Assembly (NCBI GenBank): GCA_964017195.1
Contig: OZ024895.1
Location: 33,158,190 to 33,222,189, forward strand
DNA: 64,000 nucleotides
Direction: 5' to 3'
Source of the DNA: Siderastrea radians
Taxonomy: Eukaryota > Cnidaria > Anthozoa > Scleractinia > Rhizangiidae
This document shows, one piece after another, positions 34,981-46,340 of the stretch; within the stretch, counting starts at the first letter, position 1; each line of letters opens with the position of its first letter. The notes under the pieces are model-generated. The model had not been told where the DNA came from. It was given only the letters and a program-made list of their open reading frames with translations, and did not search any database. The translations under genes were made by a program, and so were the position numbers.

Positions 34981-35155
34981 TACGTAGCAAGTATGCATGA
35001 TTATCCCACAATGTGGAACATATCTTCAAAGAATTACAATTACACTTCACGGTATTATTAGAACCTCTTGTCTAATTTTCAATTCTTCGGGAACCGTAGA
35101 TCTCTTTTTATTAGGGATCCGAATATGGGAAACCTTTGCCTCGCAAATTATTAAA

Positions 35156-35966
35156 AGTTTATAAATCTGTCCCGCGCTACAACGAACTTTGTACGACAAA
35201 TCTACCGAGTATTTTTCCCACAGTGTTGGTTGGCTTTCAATATTTCCCTCAATTAATTTCCAAAACAATTCTCTGATACGACTTAGTATGCATCCGCAAT
35301 GTTTTCCTCCGAAAGCGACGTAATATATCGACGTGAAATTTTCCTTGAAGATTTGTCCCACCGGTGGGGAGAATCTTTCAAAAGAATATCGTGGTGGCCA
35401 TAGTTTAAGTTTTCAAATCTTGACGACATCACATGAAAACCAGCAATAGAGCTGCTGACAGGTGCAGGGTAAAATTAATTAACTCTTGGTGAAGGTGTAG
35501 TATTGTTCGGCGAAACAAAAGAGACTGATAAAATAATCATTACCTCGAAGCTATGATTTTTGGATATCCTTTTTGCAAAGAAAGGATTCCAAAATAACTC
35601 TGTTGGTTCAAGTGATGATTAGAAGTCATTAGTTGTTCATTTTGATCGTGCCTTTGGGCGATTACTTCTACATCAAGCACAGACGAAGATGTCCTTAAAG
35701 TTTGTAAAGGTCATGATTGAATTTAAGTGTGGCATGCTAATGAGTCGTTGTATTTCACTGCCTAAATGAAAAACGATTTTATTGTAAAAATCAAAAGTAA
35801 ATAAAAAGGGCTACGAAGTTTAATTGAGTCATGGACCACAATACACCCACTTCCTAAACTCTTGGTGAAGTCAAATATCATCATGTTTATTAGTAACTCG
35901 ATCGTGTTGATTACCTTTTTCCTTGTTTTGGCACACAGGGACATCGCATCAAAAATTCAGCTATCT
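35156..35966. repeat. Segmental duplication unit 0 (receptor lost)
   Basis: Matches 37568-38345 of unit 1, from TTTATAAATCTG through CACAGGGACATCGCATCAAAAAT. It then jumps directly to the sequence that starts the next unit (CTTTTATGTCTAGATTAA). The receptor gene and both its flanks are absent, so a deletion removed roughly 2.8 kb. Confidence 0.8.
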
Positions 35967-38796
35967 TTTATGTCTAGATTAACCCTCGGACGTACAAATC
36001 AACTCATCCCCCCCAATGAGGTACAAGATAACTTTTGAGTTCTGACTCATCCCACTAGGACGTGTGCAGTCACCCTTTCACGACCCCACCCCCCCCCCCT
36101 TTTTTTCCGCAAAAGGATTGCGAGAAGTCGAAGTGCGAACGCGAGTCGCGAGGAGTGCGTAGGTTCTGAGGGAACTCGGACGACTGCTCTCGGTCTATCC
36201 TGCCATTATATGAGAGTAAAGCCGTCCTTAGATAACAGTCAAATCCATAAATTACAGATAATCGAGTTATTGAAGGTGGTCCTCTACTTAAGAAAGGTGA
36301 TGTTTGGTTGCAAACGTCACCCTTTTTAAACGGCAAAATTGTAACCTTTAAACACTTAGGAATGCTGTCTTGAAATAATCTCACTCGATTTCAAGCATAA
36401 AAGCAGTCAAATTGAAGAACTCTAATCGGCAGTATGTGACTTTTTCATAGCAATGGCCATAGCATCAATTATTTAGTAGCTCAAAAACAAACCTCAATAA
36501 GAACACTCCCCCCCCCCTCCGCCTCTCTGTAAAATGACATCTGGTTCTGATTGAGGAAAGAGTCCTGAGGTCCGAGCTTTAGCCAACAAAACATGACCGA
36601 AATCTCACAGAAACGATGGCTTTAGCATCGAATTACCATTCAGCATGTATTTTAGTGAGGCAACTTGAATTTTACTATAGTTTTAGAATAATGAGAGACG
36701 GATAAACCGTTTAGAATCTGTTCCCTTATCTTTAAGACCGGTTTTTTCTCGAATAACAGAATTTTTTGGAATAAAGGAACTCTTAACAAAGATATTTCCC
36801 TTGCATTTCAACTTACTGTTCTGAAATTTTCATCCATATTACAGCACCTTTTTCTTATTGCAGTGAACTTAAAAAAAGTGTCTATAGGTTTGAAACGCAT
36901 TTCATGAAGTGATTCTTTGTCCTATAATTATTTTCTGTTACCTCATGTTCTGAATTTTTTTTTTTTTAATCGAATAAAGAAAAACTAGCTAATTTTTAGC
37001 CAGTTTTCAAGCACTAGCTTTATTCTATCAAAGTACAGGTGAAAACCTGATCAGCCACGTGAGGTATTTTGAACTTTAATGTATTTCTGGTAACAATTTG
37101 TTTTCCCACCATCTGTAAAAAAAATGTGGGCGGACTAAACGAATGAGTACCAATACCACGTAACGCGGAAAAAGGCCCGCAGTTGGGAAACAGTCATTCA
37201 CTAGTTGTGCATGGCTTATTTTGTAAACTATACTAAGACAAAATCATCATGCGGAACAACAGCCCAATAAAATTCATTTAAGCAGAGTTTTATTGCCAAG
37301 CCGTCAATATTACTCAGACACCTTATTTATCATTTTTCTAATTTGTAAATGTCACTACAAAAGGAATCCCGCCTTTTAGTTACCTAAGCCGAAAGTACCA
37401 CCACAGCCGATTATATTGGGCTTAAATTTAATCGAGAATGACTTGGTTTGTAGCCTAAGGAAGTAGCTTGCAGATTTGGCCAAGCTGAAAGTCTGCTCCT
37501 CCCTGGCAGGGCAGGTCATTCCAGGTACCGGCCGCTCAGTAGGGGAGGTTATGCGAGTGCCCAGAAATTTATAAATCTGGTTACGCGCTACAACGAACTT
37601 CGTGCGACAAATCTATTGTCGAGTGAGCATTTTTACCCACAGTGTTGGTTGGCTTTCAATATTTCCCTCAATTAATTTCTAAAACAATTCTCTGATAAGA
37701 CCTAGTACGCATCCGCAATGTTTTTCTCCTAAAGCGACGTAATATATCGACGTGAAATTTCCCTTTAAGATTTGTCCCACCGGTGGGTAGAATCTTTCAA
37801 AAGAATATCTTGGTGGCCACAGTTTGAGTTTTCAAATCCTGACGACATCACATGAAAACAAACAATAGAGCTGCTGACAGGTGCAGGGTAATATTAATTA
37901 ACTCTTGGTGAAAGTGTAAGATTTTTTGGCAAAACAAAAGATCGAGCTATGATCTTTGGATGTCCTTTTTGCAAAGAAAGGATTACAAAGTAACTTTGTC
38001 AGTTCAAATGATGATCGAAAGTCATTTTTTGTTCATTTTGATCGTGCCGTTGAGTGATTACTTTTACATCAAGCAAAGACGAAGATCTCTTTTGTAGAAC
38101 TCATGATTAAATTGAATTTTAAGTGTGGCATGCTAATGCCACACCGAAATGAAAAACTATTTTATGGTAAAAAAGCAAAAGTAAATAAACAGGGGCATGA
38201 AGTTTAATTGAGTCATGGACCACAATACATCCACTTTCTAACTCTTGGTGAAGTCAAATATCAGCATGTTTATTAGTCACAAGATCGTGTTGATTCGCTT
38301 TTACTTTGTTTTTGCACACAGGGACATCGCATCAAAAATCCCATCAACTTATTAAGGTTTTTTAGAATTGAGCTTCCAAACGTCAGCATTTACTGTGTCA
38401 TAGCCTCTAACTGCTCAAATATCTTCAGTTGACATACTTTAACAGATTACGCGATTGCTGAGCACGTTGAGTACGTTTTTTTTTAACGAAAGGGTCTCCA
38501 ATTTTCAAATGCAAGCTGTCCAACACTGCCTTGCTAATATGTTCGACAGTATTGTTATGCAAAAATGTTATCTACAAATATGTTTTTTTTAAGTCCTTTA
38601 AAACAAAACAAAAATTATCAAACGTTCATATATTAATTCCGACATCAGTGCATCAAATCATTACTGTTAGGAACTCTTTTGTGTGTATTGAACTAACAAG
38701 GATCTGCGGTGTTTTTCTGCCAACGCAATACCCCCAATATAGCCAACTGAAGAAGGTTTTAAAGCAAGGACAAGTACTAGGCGTTTCGTTTTTAAC

Positions 38797-39918
38797 ATGT
38801 CTGCAAATTTTACTAACGATTCATCCAGCCAGCAGAACGGGACCTGTGAAAGTTTAGAAGCTTCGTTTCCAGTTAGAATGACTAAAATCGCTGTCTTGTC
38901 CATTATTTTGCTGTTCAGCTCAGTTGGAAACTTGCTCCTTATCATCATGGTTTACAAGCGAAAAGAGCTAAGGAAGACAATTAACTACTTTATTGTCAAC
39001 ATGGCGGTTTCCGACTTGGTTTTTCCACTGACCGCTATTCCAATTGAATTAGCGAAGACGGCAGCGTCAAGTTCTTGGCAATGGCCGATCGGCGGTACTG
39101 CAGGGCTGGCCTTCTGCAAATTGAAGAATTTCCTCACGGTTGTTTCCCTCACTGTGTCCATTGGAAGCCTGGTTTGCATCGCGTTAGATCGGTTTGTAGC
39201 TGTTGTCTTGCCGATGAAAATCCATTTTGTCTCTTCGAGACTTCGCGTCGTTGCGATTATGTCCACTTGGATTTTCGCGTTCATCGTCAACTCTTTAGAT
39301 CTATATGTGTCAGAGTTAGTAGAGGAAAATGGCAAAATGACCTGCCAAAGAAAGAACAATACACTTCTAGATATAACTTATGGATATGTCCGAATGGCAC
39401 TTCTTAACATTACACCTTTGCTTCTCATAACGGCCTTATACTGTGCTATAGCATTTACTCTGCGAAGACAAGCCAAAGTTCTTCGTTGCTCAGCGGTGCG
39501 ACGGAACGATCTCAGAAAAAGGCAAGCCATAAAGATGAGCTTCTGCGTCATGGCATCATTTTATTTCTTTTTCCTTCCCTTTGTAATTACACTTCTTTTA
39601 TGGCAAACCAAAACTGCAATGTCATGTTTGTTATTCAACATGACATGGTTATTCTCTCGATCCTCCCTGACAATTTACTTATCCTCCACATCAAATCCAA
39701 TAATTTGTTTTACATTTGTTGAAAGCTATCGCCGTGGCTTGAAAGAAATGTTTGATTCGTGTCACAGTAGGAGTCCAAAAACAGGCCACGTAGAAACGAG
39801 AGGTCTGGAGGAAATTACTCTTCAAAGGATCAGAGTTATGCCCGAGATAGAAGAAAATCTCGCAAGATATCGAAACATGAAGGATGACGGAGTAAACCTT
39901 GCTTTCAAGCAAAATTGA
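38797..39918 (+). CDS. Rhodopsin-family orphan GPCR, copy 1
   Basis: An intronless 373-residue seven-helix receptor. The N-terminus has N-glycosylation sites (N4, N7, N14). Class A marks are N45 in helix 1 (SVGN), D73 in helix 2 (NMAVSD), C107 at the top of helix 3 with C183 in loop 2 as the disulfide pair, and P261 in helix 6. The helix 3 end is DRF (131-133) in place of DRY. Helix 7 is NPIIC (300-304) in place of NPxxY. Helix 6 lacks the usual CWxP tryptophan (FFFLPF). An amphipathic helix 8 (RRGLKEMF) and an acidic tail follow. The ligand is unknown; the overall look is peptide-receptor-like. The start at 38797 is supported by conservation in all three copies. A likely poly(A) signal at 40108-40113 lies just after a hairpin, AAAGTTGGGA/TCCCAACTTT. 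Confidence 0.9.
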   Translation: MSANFTNDSSSQQNGTCESLEASFPVRMTKIAVLSIILLFSSVGNLLLIIMVYKRKELRKTINYFIVNMAVSDLVFPLTAIPIELAKTAASSSWQWPIGGTAGLAFCKLKNFLTVVSLTVSIGSLVCIALDRFVAVVLPMKIHFVSSRLRVVAIMSTWIFAFIVNSLDLYVSELVEENGKMTCQRKNNTLLDITYGYVRMALLNITPLLLITALYCAIAFTLRRQAKVLRCSAVRRNDLRKRQAIKMSFCVMASFYFFFLPFVITLLLWQTKTAMSCLLFNMTWLFSRSSLTIYLSSTSNPIICFTFVESYRRGLKEMFDSCHSRSPKTGHVETRGLEEITLQRIRVMPEIEENLARYRNMKDDGVNLAFKQN

Positions 39919-40402
39919 GTTCACTTTTCATTATGAAGCTGTTTCACCCAAACATTCTTGGAACAGAAAGGCAGCCGGGAAGGGTAGTCTGTGTTGTAAG
40001 CGCATCCGCAGGTTTTTCTGCACAGTCATTGAAAGTGTTTTTCGAGTTTTGGCCCGGCGCCCCGGCAAAAGTTGGGACAATCGCAATCCCAACTTTCAAC
40101 TGATTAAAATAAATATAGCATTCTTAGTATTCGTGGTTCCGATGCGTTTCAACACATACGAAATCGCTTCCTACGCAGGGTGAAAATCTTGTGTGTAGCT
40201 AGGAAATACTGAAATACTGAAAGATAAACTCTTCTGTCTGTCTAGAACAGAAGGGTTCCCGCTGACTCTTATTGTTAGATTTCATTTAGATTACTTATAG
40301 GATCTCGCAAAGCTCTAAGGGGCAATGGTCTGGTGTATAGATAGTGTTTCAGTTACCGCACAGAAAGCTCACACGAATTAAGCTGAGTGATCTAAACATA
40401 AG

Positions 40403-40617
40403 ATGTATGGGAATACTTTAAAAAAAGGTTTCTAGTAACTCAAGATGAAAGATTGCGAAGATCATTTACATTTAAGTTCAAAACAAACGCAAATGTACCT
40501 CAGGTATAGGACAACAAAAAGCAATGACTGAGGTAAGTTTACGTTTATTTTCAACTTAAATGTAAATTTTCCTTACAATGTTTCAAGTAAATATGTCCTT
40601 TCGGTATTCCCATACAT
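40403..40617. mobile_element. Hairpin MITE downstream of GPCR copy 1
   Basis: Outer inverted repeat ATGTATGGGAATAC/GTATTCCCATACAT and inner arms CATTTACATTTAAGTT/AACTTAAATGTAAAT with CCTCAG/CTGAGG near the loop. The same insertion recurs in unit 2 (45610-45825), and its left half in the edge unit (from about 62169), so it predates the duplication. Confidence 0.85.
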
Positions 40618-43600
40618 TTCCTTATAATCCCAAAGTTGAAAAGGTTGCACAGTAATGGTTATGGGCTCCTGTCCATATTATTATCAACGCCGTGGATTTT
40701 GAGCCTGAAACCTTTGTGTCAAGACCATTCGTAGTATGGGTAGTTGACCTCAAAGTCAATAAATTTTAAACGGAAAAGGAATACCTGATATGAAAGATGT
40801 CAGCGAAAAAGCGATCCACATTTGGAGGTATCGAGTAATACTTGGTTAAAAGTGTTTTACTTGCCCATACGTGAACAGGTATAGTTTGAATCCTGATTCC
40901 TGTTTGCTTGACCTGGCGCTCTCCTCCCGGCTCCAAAACATGGATCAACTAAGTATAACGTCGACTTCCTCCACAGGCAGCCCAAGCTCATTTTTAGCTA
41001 ACGCTTTGTGAAAACGTGAGCTTGGGCCGCTTGCTCTTCCTCTGAATGTGATGCTATTGCCTGCCAATTAATACCAATATAACGACAAATATTGTTAGTT
41101 AGTTCAGTGAGTGAAAATACTGTAGGATGAGATCAGATGTCTTTTATGTCTAGATTAACCCTCGGACGTACAAATCAACTCGTCCTCCTAATGTGGTACA
41201 AGATAACTTCTGAGTCCTGACTCATCCCACAAGGATGTGTGCAGTCACCCTGTCCCGACCCCCCCCCCCAAATTTTTTTCTCCTTAAAAGGATTGCGAGA
41301 AGATCGAAGTGCGAACGCGAGTCGCGAGGAGCGCGTAGGTTCTGAGGGAACCCAGACGACTGCTCTCAGTCTATCATGGCATTATATGAGATTAAAGCCG
41401 TGCTTAGATAACAGTCAAATCCATAGATTATAGATAATCGAGTTATTGAAGGTGGTCTTGTACTTAAGAAAGGTGATGTTTGGTTGCAAACGTCACTCTT
41501 TTTAAACGGCAAAATTGTAACCTTTACACACTTAGGAATGCTGTCTTGAAATAATCTCACTCGATTTCTAGCATGAAAGCAGTGAAATTTAAGAAATCTA
41601 ATCGGCAGTATGTGACTTTTTCATAGTAATGGCCATAGCAACAATTATTTACCTTTATTAGCTCAAAAACAAACCTCAATAAGAACACTCCCCCCTCCCG
41701 CCTCTCTGTAAAATGACATCTGGTACTGATTGAGGAAGAGTCCTGAGGTCCAAGCTTTAGCCAACAAAACATGACCGAAATCTCACAGAAACGATGGCTT
41801 TTGCATCGAATTACCATTCAGCATATATTTTAGTGAGGCAACTTGAATTTTACTATAGTTTTAGAATAATGAGAGACGGATAAACTGTTTAGAATCCGTT
41901 CCCTTATCTTTAAGACCGTTTTATCTCGAATAACAGAATTTTTTGGAATAAAGGAACTCTTAACAAAGATATCTCCCTTGCATTTCAACCTACTATTCTG
42001 AAATTTTCATCCATATTAAAGCACCTTTTTCTTAGTGCAGTGAACTTAAAAAAGTGTCTATAGGTTTGAAACGCGTTTCTTGAAGTGATTCTTTGTCCTA
42101 AAATTATTTTCTGTTACCTCATGTTCTGAAATTATTTTAAAAAATCGAATAAAGGAAAACTATCTATTTTTAACCAGTTTTCAAACACTAGCTTTATTCT
42201 ATCAAAGTGCATGTGAAAACCTGATCAGCCACGTGAGGTATTTTGAACTTTAATGTATTTCTGGTAACAATTTGTTTTCCCACAATCTGTAAAAAAAAAT
42301 GTGGGCGGACTAAACGAATGAGTACCAATACCACGTAACGCAGAAAACGGCCCGCAGTTGGGAAACAGTCATTCACTAGATGTGCATGGCTTATTTTGTA
42401 AACTATAATACTGAAACAAAATGATCATCCGGAACAACAGCTCAGTAAAATTCATTTAAGCAGAGTTTTATTGCCAAGCCGTCAATATTACTCAGACACC
42501 TTATTTATCATTTTTCTAATTTGTAAATGTCACTACAAAAGGAATCCCGCCTTTCAGTTACCTAAGCCGAAAGTACCACCACAGCCGATTATATTGGGCT
42601 TAAATTTAATCGAGAATGACTTGGTTTGTAGCCTAAGGAAGTAGCTTGCAGATTTGGCCAAGCTGAAAGTCTGCTCCTCCCTGGCAGGGCAGGTCATTCC
42701 AGGTACCGGCCGCTCAGTAGGGGAGGTTATGCGAGTGCCCAGAAATTTATAAATCTGGTTACGCGCTACAACGAACTTCGTGCGACAAATCTACTGTCGA
42801 GTGACCATTTTTACCCACAGTGTTGGTTGGCTTTCAATATTTCCCTCAATTAATTTCTAAAACAATTTTCTGATAAGACCTAGTACGCATCCGCAATGTT
42901 TTTCTCCTAAAGCGACGTAATATATCGACGTGAAATTTCCCTTGAAGATTTGTCCCACCGGTGGGTAGAATCTTTCAAAAGAATATCTTGGTGGCCACAG
43001 TTTGAGTTTTCAAATCCTGACGACATCACATGAAAACAAACAATAGAGCTGCTGGCAGGTGCAGGGTAATACTAATTAACTCTTGGTGAAGGTGTAGTAG
43101 TTTTTTGGCAAAACAAAAGAGAATGAAAAAATTACCATTACTTCGAAGCTATGATCTTTGGATGTCCTTTTTGCAAAGAAAGGATTACAAAGTAACTCTG
43201 TCAGTTCAAATGATGATCGAAAGTCATTTTTTGTTCATTTTGATCGTGCCGTTGAGTGATTACTTTTACATCAAGCAGAGACGAAGATCTCTTTTGTAGA
43301 ACTCATGATTAAATTGAATTTTAAGTGTGGCATGCTAATGCCACACCGAAATGAAAAACTATTTTATGGTAAAAAAGCAAAAGTAAATAAACAGGGGCAT
43401 GAAGTTTAATTGAGTCATGGACCACAATACACCCACTTCCTAACTCTTGGTGAAGTCAAATATCAGCATGTTTATTAGTCACTCGATCGTGTTGATTCGC
43501 TTTTACTTTGTTTTTGCACACAGGGACATCGCATCAAAAATCCCATCAACTTATTAAGGTTTTTTAGAATTGAGCTTCCAAACGTCAGCATTTACTGTGT

Positions 43601-43999
43601 CATATATAGCCTCTAACTGCTCAAACATCTTCAGTTGACATACTCTAACAGATTACGCGATTGCTGAGCACGTTGAGTACGTTTTTTTTTTAACGAAAGG
43701 GTCTCCAATTTTCAAATGCAAGCTGTCCAACACTGCCTTGCTAATATGTTCGACAGTATTGTTATGCAAAAATGTTATCTACAAATATGTTTTTTTAAGT
43801 CCTTTAAAACAAAACAAAAATTATCAAACGTTCATATATTAATTCCGACATCAGTGCATAAAATCATTACTGTTAGGAACTCTTTTGTGTGTGTTGAACT
43901 AACAAGGATCTGCGGTGTTTTTCTGCCAACGCAATACCCCCAATATAGCCAACTGAAGAAGGTTTTAAAGCAAGGACAAGTAGGCGTTTCGTTTTTAAC

Positions 44000-45121
44000 A
44001 TGTCTGCAAATTTTACTAACGATTCATCCAGCCAGCAGAACGGGACCTGTGAAAGTTTAGAAGCTTCGTTTCCAGTTAGAATGACTAAAATCGCTGTCTT
44101 GTCCATTATTTTGCTGTTCAGCTCAGTTGGAAATTTGCTCCTTATCGTCATGGTTTACAAGCGAAAAGAGCTAAGGAAGACAATTAACTACTTTATTGTC
44201 AACATGGCGGTTTCCGACTTGGTTTTTCCACTGACAGCTATTCCAATTGAATTAGCGAAGACGTCAGCGTCAAGTTCTTGGCAATGGCCGATCGGCGGTA
44301 CTGCAGGGCTGGCCTTCTGCAAATTGAAGAATTTCCTCACGGTTGTTTCCCTCACTGTGTCCATTGGAAGCCTGGTTTGCATCGCGTTAGATCGGTTTGT
44401 AGCTGTTGTCTTGCCGATGAAAATCCATTTTGTCTCTTCGAGACTTCGCGTCGTTGCGATTATGTCCACTTGGATTTTCGCGTTCATCGTCAACTCTTTA
44501 GATCTATATGTGTCAGAGTTAGTAGAGGAAAATGGCAAAATGACCTGCCAAAGAAAGAACAATACACTTCTAGATGTAACTTATGGATATGTCCGAATGG
44601 CACTTCTTAACATTACCCCTTTGCTTCTCATAACGGCCTTGTACTGTGCTATAGCATTTACTCTGCGAAGACAAGACAAAGTTCTGCGTTGCTCAGCGGT
44701 GCGACGGAACGATCTCAGAAAAAGGCAAGCCATAAAGATGAGCTTCTGCGTCATAGCATCATTTTATTTCTTTTTCCTTCCCTTTGTAATTACAGTTCTT
44801 TTATGGCAAACCAAAGCTGCAATGTCATGTTTGTTATTCAACATGACATGGCTATTCGCTCGATCTTCCCTGACAATTTACTTATCCTCCACATCAAATC
44901 CAATAATTTGTTTTACATTTGTTGAAAGCTATCGCCGTGGCTTAAGAGAAATGTTCCATTCGTGTCACGGTAGGAGTCTAAAATCAGGCTACTTAGAAAC
45001 GAGAGGTCAAGAGGAAATTACTCTTCAAAGGATCAGAGTTATGCCCGAGATAGAAGAGAATCTTGCAAGATATCGAAACATGAAGGATGACGGAGTAAAC
45101 CTTGCTTTCAAGCAAAATTGA
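44000..45121 (+). CDS. Rhodopsin-family orphan GPCR, copy 2
   Basis: A 373-residue paralogue of copy 1, with about 16 amino-acid differences. Seven or so cluster in the C-terminal tail (around residues 320-343), and the rest are mostly conservative. The helix landmarks are identical: N45, D73, C107, DRF 131-133, C183, P261, NPIIC 300-304. Residue 226 in loop 3 changes from Ala to Asp. The clustering of changes in the cytoplasmic tail, with an unchanged transmembrane core, suggests constraint on the core. It lies in the same orientation with the same flanks, including a poly(A) signal at 45311-45316. Ligand unknown. Confidence 0.9.
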   Translation: MSANFTNDSSSQQNGTCESLEASFPVRMTKIAVLSIILLFSSVGNLLLIVMVYKRKELRKTINYFIVNMAVSDLVFPLTAIPIELAKTSASSSWQWPIGGTAGLAFCKLKNFLTVVSLTVSIGSLVCIALDRFVAVVLPMKIHFVSSRLRVVAIMSTWIFAFIVNSLDLYVSELVEENGKMTCQRKNNTLLDVTYGYVRMALLNITPLLLITALYCAIAFTLRRQDKVLRCSAVRRNDLRKRQAIKMSFCVIASFYFFFLPFVITVLLWQTKAAMSCLLFNMTWLFARSSLTIYLSSTSNPIICFTFVESYRRGLREMFHSCHGRSLKSGYLETRGQEEITLQRIRVMPEIEENLARYRNMKDDGVNLAFKQN

Positions 45122-45609
45122 GTTCACTTTTCATTATGAAGCTGTTTTACTCAAACATTCTTGGAACAGAAAGGCAGCCGGGAAGGGTAGTCTGTGTTGT
45201 AAGCGCACCCACGGGTCTTTCTGCACAGTCGTTGAAAGTGTTTTTCGAGTTTTGGCCCGGCGCCCCGGCAAAAGTTGGGACAATCGCAATCCCAACTTTC
45301 AACTGATTAAAATAAATATAGCATTCCTAGTATTCGTGGTTCCAACGCGTTTTAACACATACGAAATCGTTTCCTACGGAGGGCGAAAATCTTGTGCGTA
45401 GCTTGGAAATATTGAAATACTGAAAGATAAACTCTTCTGGCTAACTATAACAGAAGGGTTCCCGCTGAATCTTACTGTTAGCTTTCATTTAGACTACTTA
45501 TAGGATCTCGCAAAGCTCTAAAGGGCAATGGTCTGGTGCATAGATACTGTTTCAGTTAGCGCACAGAAGGCTCGCACAAACTAAGCTGAGTGATTCTAAC
45601 CATTATAAG

Positions 45610-45825
45610 ATGTATGGGAATACTTTAAAAAAAGGTTTCTAGTAACTCAAGATGAAAGATTGCGGAGATCATTTACATTTAAGTTAAAAAAAAAAAGTAA
45701 ATGTACCTCAGGTATAGGACAAGAAAAAGCATTGACTGAGGTAAGTTTACGTTTATTTTCAACTTAAATGTAAATTTTTCTTGCAATGTTTCAAGTACAT
45801 ATGTCCTTTCGGTATTCCCATACAT
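45610..45825. mobile_element. Hairpin MITE downstream of GPCR copy 2
   Basis: Orthologous in position and sequence to the hairpin at 40403-40617, with an A-run (about 45688-45697) replacing part of the arm. Confidence 0.85.
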
Positions 45826-46340
45826 TTCCTTTTAATCCCAAAGTTGAAAAGGTTGCACAGTTGGTTATGGGCTCCTGTCCATATTATTATCAACTCCGTG
45901 GATTTTGAGCCTGAAACCTTCGTTTCAAGACCATACGTAGTATGGGTAGTTGACCTCAAAGAGGATAAATTTCAAACGGAAAAGGAATACCTGATATGAA
46001 AGATGTCAGCGAAAAAGCGATCCACATTTGGAGGTATCGCGTAATGCTTGGTTAAAAGTGTTTTACTTGCCCATACGTGAACAAGGATCAGTTTGAATCC
46101 TGATTCCTATTTGCTTGACCTGGCGCTCTCCTCCCGTCTCCAAAACATGGATCAACTAAGTATAACGTCGACTTCCTCCACAGGCAGCCCAAGCTCATTT
46201 TTAGCTAATACTTTGTGGACACGTGAGCTTGGGCCGCTTGCTTTTCCTCTGAATGTGATGCTATTGCCTGCCAATTAACACCAATATAACGAAAACATTG
46301 TTAGTTTAGTGTGTGAAAATACTGTAGGATGAGGTTAGAT

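Larger units (their letters stand above)
35967..41141. repeat. Segmental duplication unit 1
   Basis: Begins TTTTATGTCTAGATTAACCC. Its order is a G/C-run patch at 36088-36099, upstream spacer, receptor gene at 38797-39918, downstream hairpin MITE (40403-40617), and a flank to about 41141. The same order is repeated at 41142 with a few percent divergence. Upstream of the gene (35990-38796) I see no other coding sequence. Confidence 0.9.
41142..46340. repeat. Segmental duplication unit 2
   Basis: Same order as unit 1, offset by about 5.2 kb (receptor starts 38797 and 44000 differ by 5,203). It contains the intact second receptor. Flanks 41142-43999 and 45122-46340 hold no other coding sequence that I can see. 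Confidence 0.9.

Noticed and set aside
38531..38857. 108-codon frame upstream of GPCR copy 1, and its equivalent at 43716-44060
   Set aside because: It overlaps the real receptor start in another frame, and its frame shifts by small indels between the copies, so it is 5' UTR read-through.
38985..39359. Minus-strand frames across the receptor genes (also 44188-44562 and 57757-58047)
   Set aside because: They are antisense shadows of a strongly conserved coding sequence.
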